The notes under the pieces: model-generated
What the model was told of the DNA's origin: nothing
Databases searched by the model: none
Seen by the model: only the letters and a program-made list of their open reading frames with translations
From: Solirubrobacter taibaiensis
GTDB lineage: Bacteria > Actinomycetota > Thermoleophilia > Solirubrobacterales > Solirubrobacteraceae
Direction: 5' to 3'
DNA: 64,000 nt
Assembly: GCA_027587225.1 (NCBI GenBank)
Contig: JAPDDQ010000031.1
Span: 33,492 to 97,491, forward strand
In this document: piece by piece, positions 30,253 through 38,489 of the stretch
Layout: each line of letters starts with the position of its first letter
Position numbering within the stretch: position 1 is the first letter of the stretch
Made by a program: the position numbers and the translations under genes

Positions 30253-31883
30253 GAAACGTCTACCTCGGCACCTCCGAGTTCGCGGCGGTCGTGCTGCAGG
30301 CGCTCGCCGACTCCGCGCACCGTCCGCAGCTCGTCGTCACGCGGCCCGACGCCAAGCGCGGCCGCGGCCAGAAGCTCGCGCCGCCGCCCGTCGCGGTGCT
30401 GGCGGAGCAGCTCGGCATCCCGTTCATCCAGCCGGAGAACCTGCATTCGGAGGAGACGCTGCAGGCGATCGCGGACGCGGAGCCGGAGGTGCTGACCACC
30501 TGCGCGTACGGCGTGCTGATCAAGGAGCCGCTGCTCAGCGACTACGAGATGATCAACGTGCATCCGTCGCTGCTGCCGCGCTGGCGCGGGGCGGCGCCGA
30601 TCGAGCGCTCGATCATGGCCGGCGACGCCGAGACCGGCGTGGCGATCATGCACGTGACCGCGGGCTGGGACTCCGGCGCGGTCTACGCACTCGGCCGCGA
30701 GCCGATCCACCCAGACGACGACTACGGCACCCTGGCTCCCCGGCTGGAGCAGCTCGGCGCGCGCCTCCTGGTCGAGGTGCTGGATACGCGCCCGGAGCGG
30801 GTCGAGCAGGACGAGTCCAAGGTCACCTACGCGAACAAGATCGGCCCGCGCGAGCGCGCCCTGGACCCGACGCAGACGCCCGAGCAGGTCCAGCGCACGA
30901 TCCGCGCGCTGCGCCCGCACATCGGCTCCCGGCTCCCGCTGCCCGACGGCACGTTCCTCGGCGTGATCGACGCGCGGGTGGACGGCCCGACCCGCGCCCC
31001 CGCCGGCGGCCTGGTCCGCACGGACGGGCTGCGGTTGCTGCTGGACTGCCACGGCGGCGCGCTGGAGCTCACGCAGGTCAGGCCGGCCGGCGGCAAGGTC
31101 ATGTCCGCCGAGGACTGGCTGCGCGGCCAGCGCGACGAGAAGCTGAGCAACTTCCGCTTCGACCCCGCGCTGCCCGACCGCTCGCTGGAGGAGATCCTCC
31201 AGACCGCCCAGCGCGAGTGGCGGGACCCGGAGGACGAGTGGCAGCCGCACGTCTGCGCACTTGCCGCGCGCGGGAACGCCGAGACGCTCGCGACCATGAG
31301 CGAGCTCGCCACCTCCGAGGACCCGGAGCTGCGGGAGCTCGCCGCCTACGTGCTCGGTCAACTCGGCACCACCACCGCCGCGCTGCCCGCCGAGCAGGAG
31401 GCCGCGCTGCGGGCGATGGCCGAGCGTGAGGACAACCCGCACGTGCTCTCGGCGATCATCTGCGCCTTCGGTCACCTCGGCGCGCCCGCCGGCCAGGACT
31501 GGCTGCTCGCCCAGCGCGCGCACGCGGACACGTACGTCCGCGAGGCCGTGGCCTTCGCGCTCGGCGGCCGCCCCGGCGAGGAGACGCTGCAGGCGCTGGT
31601 CGAGCTCTCGGCAGACGCGGACGCCAAGGTCCGCGACTGGGCGACGTTCGCGCTCGGCACGCTCGCCGAGACCGACAGCCCGACGCTGCGCGACGCGCTC
31701 GCCGCCCGCCTCGAGGACCCGGACGAGGACACGCGCATGGAGGCCGTCCACGGCCTCGCCTTGCGCGGAGACGAACGCGCGGAGGCGCCGGCCCGCGACC
31801 TGCTCGAGGGCCGCGACACGACCGACGACGGCGTCTGGCGCCGCCACCTGCTGGCTGAGACGGCCGAGAAGCTCGACGCTTAA
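30249..31883 (+). CDS. fmt: Methionyl-tRNA formyltransferase with C-terminal HEAT-repeat extension
   Basis: A 544-residue protein, far longer than the usual 305-320. Residues 1-about 300 are a complete formyltransferase: GTSEFAAVVLQAL, the catalytic INVHPSLLPRWRGAAPIERS (Asn and His near 103-105), GWDSGAVYAL with the catalytic Asp near 141, and a C-terminal OB-like domain ending GALELTQVRPAGGKVMSAEDWLRG. From about 325 to the end come at least five HEAT/PBS-lyase-like repeats: PELRELAAYVLGQLG, NPHVLSAIICAFGHLG, TYVREAVAFALGG, AKVRDWATFALGTLAE, TRMEAVHGLALRGDE. The frame is continuous. TTG 30249 overlaps the def stop. The extension may be a protein-interaction scaffold; its role is unknown. 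Confidence 0.92.
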   Translation: MRNVYLGTSEFAAVVLQALADSAHRPQLVVTRPDAKRGRGQKLAPPPVAVLAEQLGIPFIQPENLHSEETLQAIADAEPEVLTTCAYGVLIKEPLLSDYEMINVHPSLLPRWRGAAPIERSIMAGDAETGVAIMHVTAGWDSGAVYALGREPIHPDDDYGTLAPRLEQLGARLLVEVLDTRPERVEQDESKVTYANKIGPRERALDPTQTPEQVQRTIRALRPHIGSRLPLPDGTFLGVIDARVDGPTRAPAGGLVRTDGLRLLLDCHGGALELTQVRPAGGKVMSAEDWLRGQRDEKLSNFRFDPALPDRSLEEILQTAQREWRDPEDEWQPHVCALAARGNAETLATMSELATSEDPELRELAAYVLGQLGTTTAALPAEQEAALRAMAEREDNPHVLSAIICAFGHLGAPAGQDWLLAQRAHADTYVREAVAFALGGRPGEETLQALVELSADADAKVRDWATFALGTLAETDSPTLRDALAARLEDPDEDTRMEAVHGLALRGDERAEAPARDLLEGRDTTDDGVWRRHLLAETAEKLDA

Positions 31884-31888
31884 ACACG

Positions 31889-31912
31889 TCGGGCGCCCCG
31901 GAGGGCGCCCGA
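31889..31912. terminator. Bidirectional terminator hairpin between fmt and the convergent gene
   Basis: TCGGGCGCCC (31889-31898) and GGGCGCCCGA (31903-31912) pair perfectly over 10 bp around a CGGA loop, 5 bases after the fmt stop and 22 bases before the end of the convergent gene. There is no U-tract on either side, as is common in high-GC genomes. Confidence 0.8.
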
Positions 31913-31934
31913 TCGGCGAAGTGCCTTGTGGTGC

Positions 31935-33176
31935 TTACCAGGCGGGGGTTTCGGCGGGGTCGGCGGCCGGCGTGGCGACCGCGGCCTCGGCCGGCGTCTC
32001 GACCGGGGCCGGAGCCGGAGCTTCGACCGGAGCCGGGGCGGGCGCCTCGACCGGAACCTCGGCGACCGCGGCCGGCGCCGGAGCGGCGGGCGGAGCCTCG
32101 ACCTCGGGGGCCTGCTCAGGCGCCGGAGCCGGGGCGGGAGCCTCGGGCGCGGGCGTGGCCTCCGGGGCGGCCGGCGGCGCTTCGGGCGTCTCGGCGGGCG
32201 GAGCTTCAGGCGTCGGATCGGTCGGCGTGGGCTGCTCGACCGTCGGCTCTTCGACCGGCGGCGCGGGCGTGTCGTCCTCGACCGGGGTCTCCTCGACCGG
32301 CGGCGTGACCGGCGTCGGCTCGTCGTCGACCGTCGGATCCTCGACCGGCGCGGGCGGGACAGGCAGGCCGTCCGGGTAGCCGTCGCCGTTGCGATCGTCC
32401 ATGCCGTCGGCGTCACTGCCGCCGTCGGAGTTCGGGTTCAGCGGGTCGCTGCCGTTGGCCTCTTCGACCGCGTTGGAGACGCCGTCACCGTCGGAGTCGT
32501 CGTCGCCGTCGATGCGACCGTCGCCGTTGGTGTCCTTGGCGAGCGGGCTGCTCGCGATCCGGACCGCGGTGCCGCCGCTGATGCCGGACTTGTCGGCCTC
32601 GTCGCGGTTGGTGCCGAGCTTGGTCTCGACATCGTTCGGGATGTCGTCGCCGTCCGGATCGCCGAGGTCAGGCTGCGTGAACGTGGCGGTACCCGAGGTG
32701 AACGTGGTCTCGCCGCTCTCGGCGTCGGACTCGACGGTGCCGCTCGTGCGCCCCGCGCCGGAACCGGCAGCGCGTCGGACGCCATCGGCCTCGGCCTCAG
32801 CCTCGGCCTCAGAAGTCGTGTTGGTGCCGCTGCCGCCGCCGACGATCACGGCCACGGCCGTGCCGCTGCCCGTGCCGCCGCCCGGGAAGCCGACCGCCGT
32901 CAGCGGCGTGGCGCTGCCCGTGCCGGTCTCGCCCGTGCCGGACTTGATGTTGGGCTGGTTCGGCTTCTTCGTGGCCGGCTTGGCCATCGCCAAGGCCGGC
33001 GCGGAAGCGTTGCGCTCCAGCCCGGACGTCCAGTCCTTCCAGCCGACGAGCGGCGCGGCGAGGGCGCCCAAGCCGAGAGTTCCAGCGACGAGGCCAGTCG
33101 CGATCGTGCCTGCAAGGCGCAGGTCTCCGAGCGCGGAGGGCCGCGGTGCGATGTGCGTGGTGTCAGTGTCCGACAT
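31935..33176 (-). CDS. Surface-type protein with TSP3 calcium repeats and Pro-rich tail
   Basis: A 413-residue protein. A short cytosolic N-terminus precedes one hydrophobic segment (about residues 20-40, IATGLVAGTLGLGALAAPLVG), then a Gly/Thr/Ser-rich region, then thrombospondin type 3-like calcium-binding repeats (about 180-270): DPDGDDIPNDVE, DTNGDGRIDGDDDSDGDGVSN, SDADGMDDRNGDGYPDGLP. From about 275 onward it is almost only Pro, Ala, Glu, Val and Thr (for example PAPVEAPAPAPVETPAE), a wall-spanning type of sequence. There is no LPXTG motif. The start ATG has AAGGGG about 10 bases upstream. It is probably membrane-anchored and exposed; the function is unknown. Confidence 0.78.
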   Translation of the reverse strand: MSDTDTTHIAPRPSALGDLRLAGTIATGLVAGTLGLGALAAPLVGWKDWTSGLERNASAPALAMAKPATKKPNQPNIKSGTGETGTGSATPLTAVGFPGGGTGSGTAVAVIVGGGSGTNTTSEAEAEAEADGVRRAAGSGAGRTSGTVESDAESGETTFTSGTATFTQPDLGDPDGDDIPNDVETKLGTNRDEADKSGISGGTAVRIASSPLAKDTNGDGRIDGDDDSDGDGVSNAVEEANGSDPLNPNSDGGSDADGMDDRNGDGYPDGLPVPPAPVEDPTVDDEPTPVTPPVEETPVEDDTPAPPVEEPTVEQPTPTDPTPEAPPAETPEAPPAAPEATPAPEAPAPAPAPEQAPEVEAPPAAPAPAAVAEVPVEAPAPAPVEAPAPAPVETPAEAAVATPAADPAETPAW

Positions 33177-33431
33177 TAGTCTCAATCCCCTTCCATGGGG
33201 AGGTGTCGGCAAGTTGTACGCGGTCCATTAGCCCTATCGGAAGAAATTAAGGCTCTCAACGGCGATTTGGACGAACGTATGAGCATCGACGAAAAGGGCC
33301 GTAAAAGCCCACGTTCACACCTTAAGGATCAGACCGGAAATTGGACCTCTGTACGAGGCATCACTGCGCAACCGTGCGCGAGCTTCAGCCAATCAGAACC
33401 CGACGCGCTCGTAAAGGCTCGCAAGGACAAG
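33177..33431. other. Divergent promoter region before rsmB
   Basis: This 255-base stretch separates the surface protein (left) from rsmB (right) and is clearly less GC-rich than the surroundings. It can be read in frame into rsmB, but the codons look non-native, so I leave it noncoding. It must hold promoters for both genes; TTGTAC (33213) and several A/T-rich words are visible but no firm -35/-10 pair. Confidence 0.4.
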
Positions 33432-34766
33432 ATGGACGAACCATCTAGAGGCGATTCGCTCGTCTCGCCCGCGCGCGAATGCGCGTACGCGGTCGTGCGG
33501 CGCGTGTTCGAGGGCGGTGCGTGGGCCGACCGTGCGCTGCACGGCGAAGCGCGCCGGCTGCAACTCGACGCCCGCGATCTCGGCCTGGCCACGCGCCTGA
33601 GCTACGGCACCGTCCAGCGCGTGGCGACGCTCGACCACGTGATCGAGGCGCTCGCCCGCCGTTCGTCCAGCAAGCTGGACAAACCGGTGTTGGCGGCCTT
33701 GCGGCTCGGGATCTTCCAGCTGGCCTATCTGGATCGCGTGCCGGCGCACGCCGCCGTGGGGGAGGCCGTCGAGCTGGCCAAGCGGGACGCCCCGCGCGGG
33801 GCCGGGCTGGTGAACGCGGTGCTGCGCCGCGCCACGCGGGAGGCGCGCCCGATCATCGCCAAGCTCCAGGACACCACCCCGAAGCAGGCCGCGCTCGCGC
33901 ACTCGCACCCCGAATGGATCGCCGAGCTGTGGTTCGACGCACTCGGCGCGCCCGACGCCCGCGCGCTGATGGCCGCCGACAACGAGCCCGCGGAGTCCGT
34001 CCTGCGCGCGAACACACTCAAGACGACCGCGCCCGACCTGCTCGAGCGCCTGCACCTGCAGGCCCGGCTGGAGGACGAGGCGCTGATCCTCGACGAGCCG
34101 TTCGACGCGTTCTCGACCGTCGAGTGGGAAGACGGCCTCTTCATGCCGCAGTCGCGGGCCGCCATGGCGGTCGCGCGGGTCCTCGGGCCCCAGCCCGGCG
34201 ACCGCGTGCTCGACCTGTGCGCGGCGCCGGGCGGCAAGACGACCCACCTGGCGGCCCTGATGGGCAACGAGGGGGAGATCGTGGCCGTCGAGCAGCACGC
34301 GGGCCGCGCGGACTCCCTCCGCCGCACCGCCGCCCGTATGGGCGCGACGATCGTCGACGTCCACACCGGCGACGCCGCCAGCCCGCACGCCACGGGCTTT
34401 GACCGGGTGCTCGTGGATCCACCGTGCAGTGACCTGGGCACGCTCGCCTCCCGTCCCGACGCGCGCTGGCGCAAGGCCGGGCGCCCGCAGGCGCTCGCGG
34501 AGCTCCAGCTCCAGATCCTGCAGGCCGGAGCTAACGCACTCAGACTCGGCGGTACCCTCGTCTACTCGACCTGCACGATCTCGCCCAGCGAGAACGAGCA
34601 GCTGGTGAGCGCTTTTCTGGCCATTCGTCCCGACTTCAGCGTGGACGACCTTTCAAGTGAGCTCCCGCTCTGGAAGCATCCGACCATGCCGCAGTATCTG
34701 CAGACGCTCCCGCACCGAGACCGCACCGACGGTTTCTTCATCGCGCGTCTGCGCAAGAGCGCATGA
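33432..34766 (+). CDS. rsmB: 16S rRNA (cytosine-5) methyltransferase RsmB
   Basis: A 444-residue enzyme methylating C967 of 16S rRNA. Residues about 10-145 form the NusB-like RNA-binding domain (ARECAYAVVRRVFEGGAWADRAL, then RLGIFQLAYLDRVPAHAAVGEAVELAK). The methyltransferase core has motif I LCAAPGGKTTHLA near 260-272, motif IV DPPCSDLGTLASRPDARW with one catalytic Cys near 332, and motif VI YSTCTISPSENEQ with the second Cys near 380. The ATG at 33432 has GCAAGGA upstream and gives the standard length. It overlaps the zinc-ribbon gene by four bases. Confidence 0.94.
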   Translation: MDEPSRGDSLVSPARECAYAVVRRVFEGGAWADRALHGEARRLQLDARDLGLATRLSYGTVQRVATLDHVIEALARRSSSKLDKPVLAALRLGIFQLAYLDRVPAHAAVGEAVELAKRDAPRGAGLVNAVLRRATREARPIIAKLQDTTPKQAALAHSHPEWIAELWFDALGAPDARALMAADNEPAESVLRANTLKTTAPDLLERLHLQARLEDEALILDEPFDAFSTVEWEDGLFMPQSRAAMAVARVLGPQPGDRVLDLCAAPGGKTTHLAALMGNEGEIVAVEQHAGRADSLRRTAARMGATIVDVHTGDAASPHATGFDRVLVDPPCSDLGTLASRPDARWRKAGRPQALAELQLQILQAGANALRLGGTLVYSTCTISPSENEQLVSAFLAIRPDFSVDDLSSELPLWKHPTMPQYLQTLPHRDRTDGFFIARLRKSA

Positions 34767-34987
34767 GCAGCACCGAAGAAACGGGCTCCACCTGCCCTGC
34801 GTGCCACGAGCCGTGGCTGCGTGCCACGAACCTCCCCGGCCGCTACCGCTGCGTGAACTGCCTGCACCGCTTCGAACTTCGCAGCGTGTGCCCGAACTGT
34901 GGCGAACACTCGACGATCGTGCGCATGTCGAACACGGCCCTGTATATGTGCGGGCACTGCCAGTCATCGATGCTGGCTCCGATCTAG
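34763..34987 (+). CDS. Small double zinc-ribbon protein
   Basis: A 74-residue protein starting at the ATGA overlap with rsmB. It contains four cysteine pairs: CPAC at about residues 11-14, CVNC at 30-33, CPNC at 43-46 and CGHC at 63-66, which fits two zinc ribbons. No named family is recognised. The position between rsmB and rpe and the four-base overlap suggest co-translation with rsmB; a nucleic-acid- or ribosome-related role is plausible but unproven. Confidence 0.72.
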   Translation: MSSTEETGSTCPACHEPWLRATNLPGRYRCVNCLHRFELRSVCPNCGEHSTIVRMSNTALYMCGHCQSSMLAPI

Positions 34988-34994
34988 AAGGCAC

Positions 34995-35651
34995 ATGGCT
35001 CTCAAAGGCATCGCACCCTCCATTCTCGCCGCCGACTTCGCCCGTTTGGGCGAGGAAGTCGGCACGGTCCTCGCGGCGGGCGCGCGCGTGATCCACGTCG
35101 ACGTGATGGACGGCCACTTCGTGCCGCCGATCACGATGGGCGACCTCGTCGTGAAAGCGATCGCGGACCAGGTCCACGAGGCCAACGCGAAAATCGACGT
35201 GCACCTGATGATCGAGCGCCCCGAGGAGCAGATCCGCGCGTTCGCGAAAGCGGGCGCGGACTCGATCACCGTCCACGCCGAGGCCACGCCGCATCTGCAC
35301 TATGCGTTGCAGGCGATCAAGGAAGCGGGCTGTCTGAGCGGCGTCGCGATCAATCCGGGCACACCGGCGGAAGCGATCAGCGCGGTGCAGGCCGACATGG
35401 TCCTGTGCATGACGGTCAACCCGGGCTGGGGCGGCCAGGCCTTCCTGGACTCCTCGATCGCGAAGCTGCAGCGCATCCGCGAGCTGATCGGCGACACGCC
35501 GGCAGTCCAGGTGGACGGCGGAATCGGCAAGGAGACGGCCGCGCGCTGTGCCGCCGCCGGGGCCACCGTGTTCGTTGCCGGGACCGCCGTTTTCGGGACG
35601 CAGAACCCCGCCGCAGCGGTCAAAGCCATCTCGACCGCCACCAACGGGTAG
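34995..35651 (+). CDS. rpe: Ribulose-phosphate 3-epimerase
   Basis: A 218-residue TIM-barrel enzyme interconverting ribulose 5-phosphate and xylulose 5-phosphate in the pentose phosphate pathway. It begins ALKGIAPSILAADFARLGEE; metal and catalytic residues lie in VIHVDVMDGHFVPPITMG (Asp, His), DVHLMIERP (His) and VDGGIGKETAARCAAAGA (Asp), with VNPGWGGQAFLDS as the phosphate-side signature. The ATG at 34995 follows AGAAGG by 5 bases. An upstream in-frame extension would overlap the zinc-ribbon gene and is rejected. Confidence 0.95.
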   Translation: MALKGIAPSILAADFARLGEEVGTVLAAGARVIHVDVMDGHFVPPITMGDLVVKAIADQVHEANAKIDVHLMIERPEEQIRAFAKAGADSITVHAEATPHLHYALQAIKEAGCLSGVAINPGTPAEAISAVQADMVLCMTVNPGWGGQAFLDSSIAKLQRIRELIGDTPAVQVDGGIGKETAARCAAAGATVFVAGTAVFGTQNPAAAVKAISTATNG

Positions 35652-35704
35652 AAACCCCGCATTCACACGTTGTACGGCCAGCCGTATGTGAAGGGGTCCG
35701 CAGG

Positions 35705-36076
35705 GTGACGACAATCGATCCCGTGGACTGCACCGTCCTTATCGTCGACGACCACCCGTCCTTTCGGGCGAGCGCTCGCGTGCTCCTCGAATCCGAGGGG
35801 TTCAACGTCATCGGCGAGGCCGTGGACGGCGCCAGCGCGGTCTCTGAGACCTGCCGGCTCAAGCCTCAGCTCGTTCTTCTGGACGTGCAGCTCCCCGACA
35901 TCGACGGGTTCGATGTCGCCGCTCGGATCACGGGCCACCCGGACTCTCCCGCGGTGATCCTCGTTTCGAGCCGGGACTCCTCGGACTTCGGGCCTCTCGT
36001 GTCGCGCTCCGGCGCGCGCGGGTTCGTGCCCAAGGCCGAGTTGTCGGGCGAGCGCGTTCAGGAGCTGCTCGTTTGA
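35705..36076 (+). CDS. Stand-alone response-regulator receiver protein
   Basis: A 123-residue CheY-like receiver with no output domain. The acidic pocket is LIVDDHP (near residues 12-18), the phospho-acceptor Asp is in LVLLDVQLPDIDGFDVAARI (near 57), then ILVSSRD and the Lys in GFVPKAELSG. The GTG start follows AAGGGG at a distance of about 10 bases. Its stop overlaps the TTG start of the histidine kinase, so it is translationally coupled to it. It may be a phosphate sink or a direct protein partner for the kinase. Confidence 0.85.
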   Translation: MTTIDPVDCTVLIVDDHPSFRASARVLLESEGFNVIGEAVDGASAVSETCRLKPQLVLLDVQLPDIDGFDVAARITGHPDSPAVILVSSRDSSDFGPLVSRSGARGFVPKAELSGERVQELLV

Positions 36077-37761
36077 ACGCGCTCACCCGCGCGCTGGCGA
36101 TGCTGGCGCTCGCAGCCCTCCTGGTAGGGCTGCTGGCCGCAGCCGTGATCGCCCGGTCCGACCACGTCGACGACGCCACCTTCGCGGCCGTCTTCATGGT
36201 CGGCGTCGGGTTCGTGTGGATCGCGACCGGGCTCTTCGCCTGGCACCGCCGTCCGGCCAACAAGGCCGGCGCGCTGATGACGTGGACCGGCTTCCTGTGG
36301 CTCGTGAACGCGTTCGTGGCCGCGAACTCGCCCGCGATCTTCACGTTCGCGGTCCTGGCGTCGAACCTCTACCTCGGCGTGTTCGTGCACCTGCTGCTCG
36401 CCTACCCGGAGGGCACGCTGAGCCGCCGGATCGATCGTCGGCTGGCACTGGCCGTGTACGCGCTGTGCACGTTGGGCGCGCTCCCGATCCTCCTGTCGGG
36501 GATCCAGGCGTGCGAAAGCTGCCCGGAGAGCGTGATCCAGGTCACGAGCTCGACCACGCTCGGCAACATCGGCGACGTCTTCACGAGCGTCGCGGCCATC
36601 GCGCTCGCGGGCGCGGTGATCTGGGTCCTCGGCGCCCGCTGGCGTGCCGCGAGCCGCCCGCAGCGCCGCGTGCTCGCGCCGCTGCTGTGGTCCGGGATGG
36701 CGCTGATCGCGCTCGTCGCGGTCACGCTCACCTCCCAGACCGTCACGGGCGACCAGGTGCCGGGCATCTTCCCGGTCGCGTGGCAGCTCGTCTTCGCGGC
36801 CGTCCCGTTCGCGTTCCTCATCGGCCTCCTGCGCGGCCAGCTCGCGCAGGCCGACGCCGTGGGGGAGCTGCTGCAGCGGCTCGGCGCCACCGGCACCGAC
36901 GGGCTGCGCGGGCTGCTCGCGGACGCGCTGGGCGACCCGTCGCTCCAGCTCCTGTACTGGGTCGAGGACGGGTGGGTGCGCCGCGACGGGCGCCGCGCGG
37001 ACCGGCCGAACCACGCGTATACGCCCGTGGAGCTCGACGGTGAGCTGGTCGGCGCGATCATCCACGACGCGAGCCTGGAGCCGGAGGCGCTGACGCACGT
37101 CGCCGCGGCCGCGGGCCTGGCGATGCGGGGCGAGCGGCTGGAGGCGGCGCTGCGCCGGTCCCGCGCGCGGATCGTCGAAGCGGGCCTCCAGGAGCGCCGC
37201 CGGCTCGAGCGCAACCTCCACGACGGCGCCCAGCAGCGGCTCGTGGCGCTCTCGCTGACGCTGCGGATCGCGCAGAACCAGATCCCCAAGAATCCCGAGC
37301 TGGCGGCCCAGATGGTCGGCGCGGCGCAGGAAGAGCTCACACACGCGCTCGCGGAGCTGCGCGAGCTCGCCCGCGGCATCCACCCGGCGGTGCTGTCCGA
37401 TCGCGGGCTGCAGGCGGCCGTGGAGGCGCTCGCGGTGCGCTCCCCGCTGCCGGTCAAGGTGGTCGAGGTGCCGGGCGAGCGACTGCCCGAGCCGATCGAG
37501 GCGGCCGCCTATTTCGTGATCGCCGAAGCGCTCACGAACGTGGCCAAGTATGCGAACGCCAGCAACGCCACGGTCGCGGTCCGCCGCGTGAACGGGCATG
37601 CTTGCGTCGAGGTGCGCGACGACGGTGTCGGCGGAGCCGATCCGGGACGAGGTTCCGGACTGCAGGGTCTTGCCGATAGGGTCGGTGCGTTGGATGGTTC
37701 ACTCGCCCTCGACTCGCCACCCGGGTCGGGCACTACTCTCCGAGCTGAGATCCCCGTATGA
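36073..37761 (+). CDS. Membrane sensor histidine kinase (HisKA_3 / NarL type)
   Basis: A 562-residue kinase with a membrane region of about six to eight helices (residues 1-250, for example LAMLALAALLVGLLAAAVIA), a linker domain that looks GAF-like (about 270-360), then the HisKA_3 dimerisation helix ERRRLERNLHDGAQQRLVALSL with phospho-acceptor His383 and the HATPase: EALTNVAKYANASNA (N box), VEVRDDGVGGADPG and GSGLQGLADRVGALDG. The signal it senses is unknown. TTG 36073 overlaps the receiver gene and the end overlaps the response regulator, giving a three-gene coupled cassette. Confidence 0.9.
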   Translation: MNALTRALAMLALAALLVGLLAAAVIARSDHVDDATFAAVFMVGVGFVWIATGLFAWHRRPANKAGALMTWTGFLWLVNAFVAANSPAIFTFAVLASNLYLGVFVHLLLAYPEGTLSRRIDRRLALAVYALCTLGALPILLSGIQACESCPESVIQVTSSTTLGNIGDVFTSVAAIALAGAVIWVLGARWRAASRPQRRVLAPLLWSGMALIALVAVTLTSQTVTGDQVPGIFPVAWQLVFAAVPFAFLIGLLRGQLAQADAVGELLQRLGATGTDGLRGLLADALGDPSLQLLYWVEDGWVRRDGRRADRPNHAYTPVELDGELVGAIIHDASLEPEALTHVAAAAGLAMRGERLEAALRRSRARIVEAGLQERRRLERNLHDGAQQRLVALSLTLRIAQNQIPKNPELAAQMVGAAQEELTHALAELRELARGIHPAVLSDRGLQAAVEALAVRSPLPVKVVEVPGERLPEPIEAAAYFVIAEALTNVAKYANASNATVAVRRVNGHACVEVRDDGVGGADPGRGSGLQGLADRVGALDGSLALDSPPGSGTTLRAEIPV

Positions 37762-38426
37762 GCACACCAGATACACCCCTGAAGGTCGTCGTCGCCGAAG
37801 ACTCCGTGCTCTTGCGCGAGGGGTTGGTCCGGCTGCTCGAGGACTCGGGCTTCGAGGTCGCCGGCCAAGCCGGTGACGGCGAGGACCTGCTCCGCAAGGT
37901 CGGCGCCCACAAGCCCGACGTGGCCGTGATCGACGTGCGCATGCCGCCGTCGCACACCGACGAGGGCCTGCGCGCCGCACGCAAGATCCGCGCCGATCAC
38001 CCCGGCACGGGCGTGCTCGTGCTCAGCCAGTACGTCGAAGAGGCCTACGCGCTCGACCTGCTGTCGGAGTCCACCGAGTCCACCGGCTACCTGCTCAAGG
38101 ACCGCGTCGCGGACGTGGACACGTTCACGGACGCCGTCCGCCGCGTCGCCGGGGGCGGCAGCGCGCTGGACCCGGAGGTCGTGGCGCTCCTGCTCGGCCG
38201 CCGTCGCCGTGAGGACCCGCTCGAGGGGCTGACGGCGCGCGAGCGCGAGGTGCTCGGGCTGATGGCCGAGGGCCGGTCCAACGCCGCGATCGCGGAGGCC
38301 CTGGTGGTCACCGAGCGCGCCGTGGAGAAGCACGTCACATCGATCTTCTCGAAGCTCGATCTGACGCCGACGGTGGAAGATCACCGCCGCGTGCTCGCCG
38401 TCCTGGCGTATCTGCGCTCTAGTTAG
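37758..38426 (+). CDS. NarL/FixJ-family response regulator
   Basis: A 222-residue regulator: receiver domain residues about 9-125 with VVAEDSVLLREGL, phospho-acceptor Asp in VAVIDVRMPPSHTDEG, LVLSQY and the Lys in GYLLKDRV; and a LuxR helix-turn-helix at about 155-215 (LTAREREVLGLMAEGRSNAA ... AVEKHVTSIFSKLDL). It is the cognate partner of the kinase whose gene overlaps it. Its likely targets include the ABC exporter genes that begin 63 bases downstream. Confidence 0.93.
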   Translation: MSTPDTPLKVVVAEDSVLLREGLVRLLEDSGFEVAGQAGDGEDLLRKVGAHKPDVAVIDVRMPPSHTDEGLRAARKIRADHPGTGVLVLSQYVEEAYALDLLSESTESTGYLLKDRVADVDTFTDAVRRVAGGGSALDPEVVALLLGRRRREDPLEGLTAREREVLGLMAEGRSNAAIAEALVVTERAVEKHVTSIFSKLDLTPTVEDHRRVLAVLAYLRSS

Positions 38427-38489
38427 CCCTACCCCCGATCACGAGGCAGCCGCACTTTAAGGGGGCGGTTGCTTCACGATGCTGCCGGT

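Noticed and set aside
31426..32379. Gly/Ala/Ser-rich plus-strand frame resembling a PE_PGRS protein
   Set aside because: It lies over the end of fmt and antisense to the Pro/Ala/Glu-rich tail of the surface protein; GGx-type repeats are simply the complement of that low-complexity sequence.
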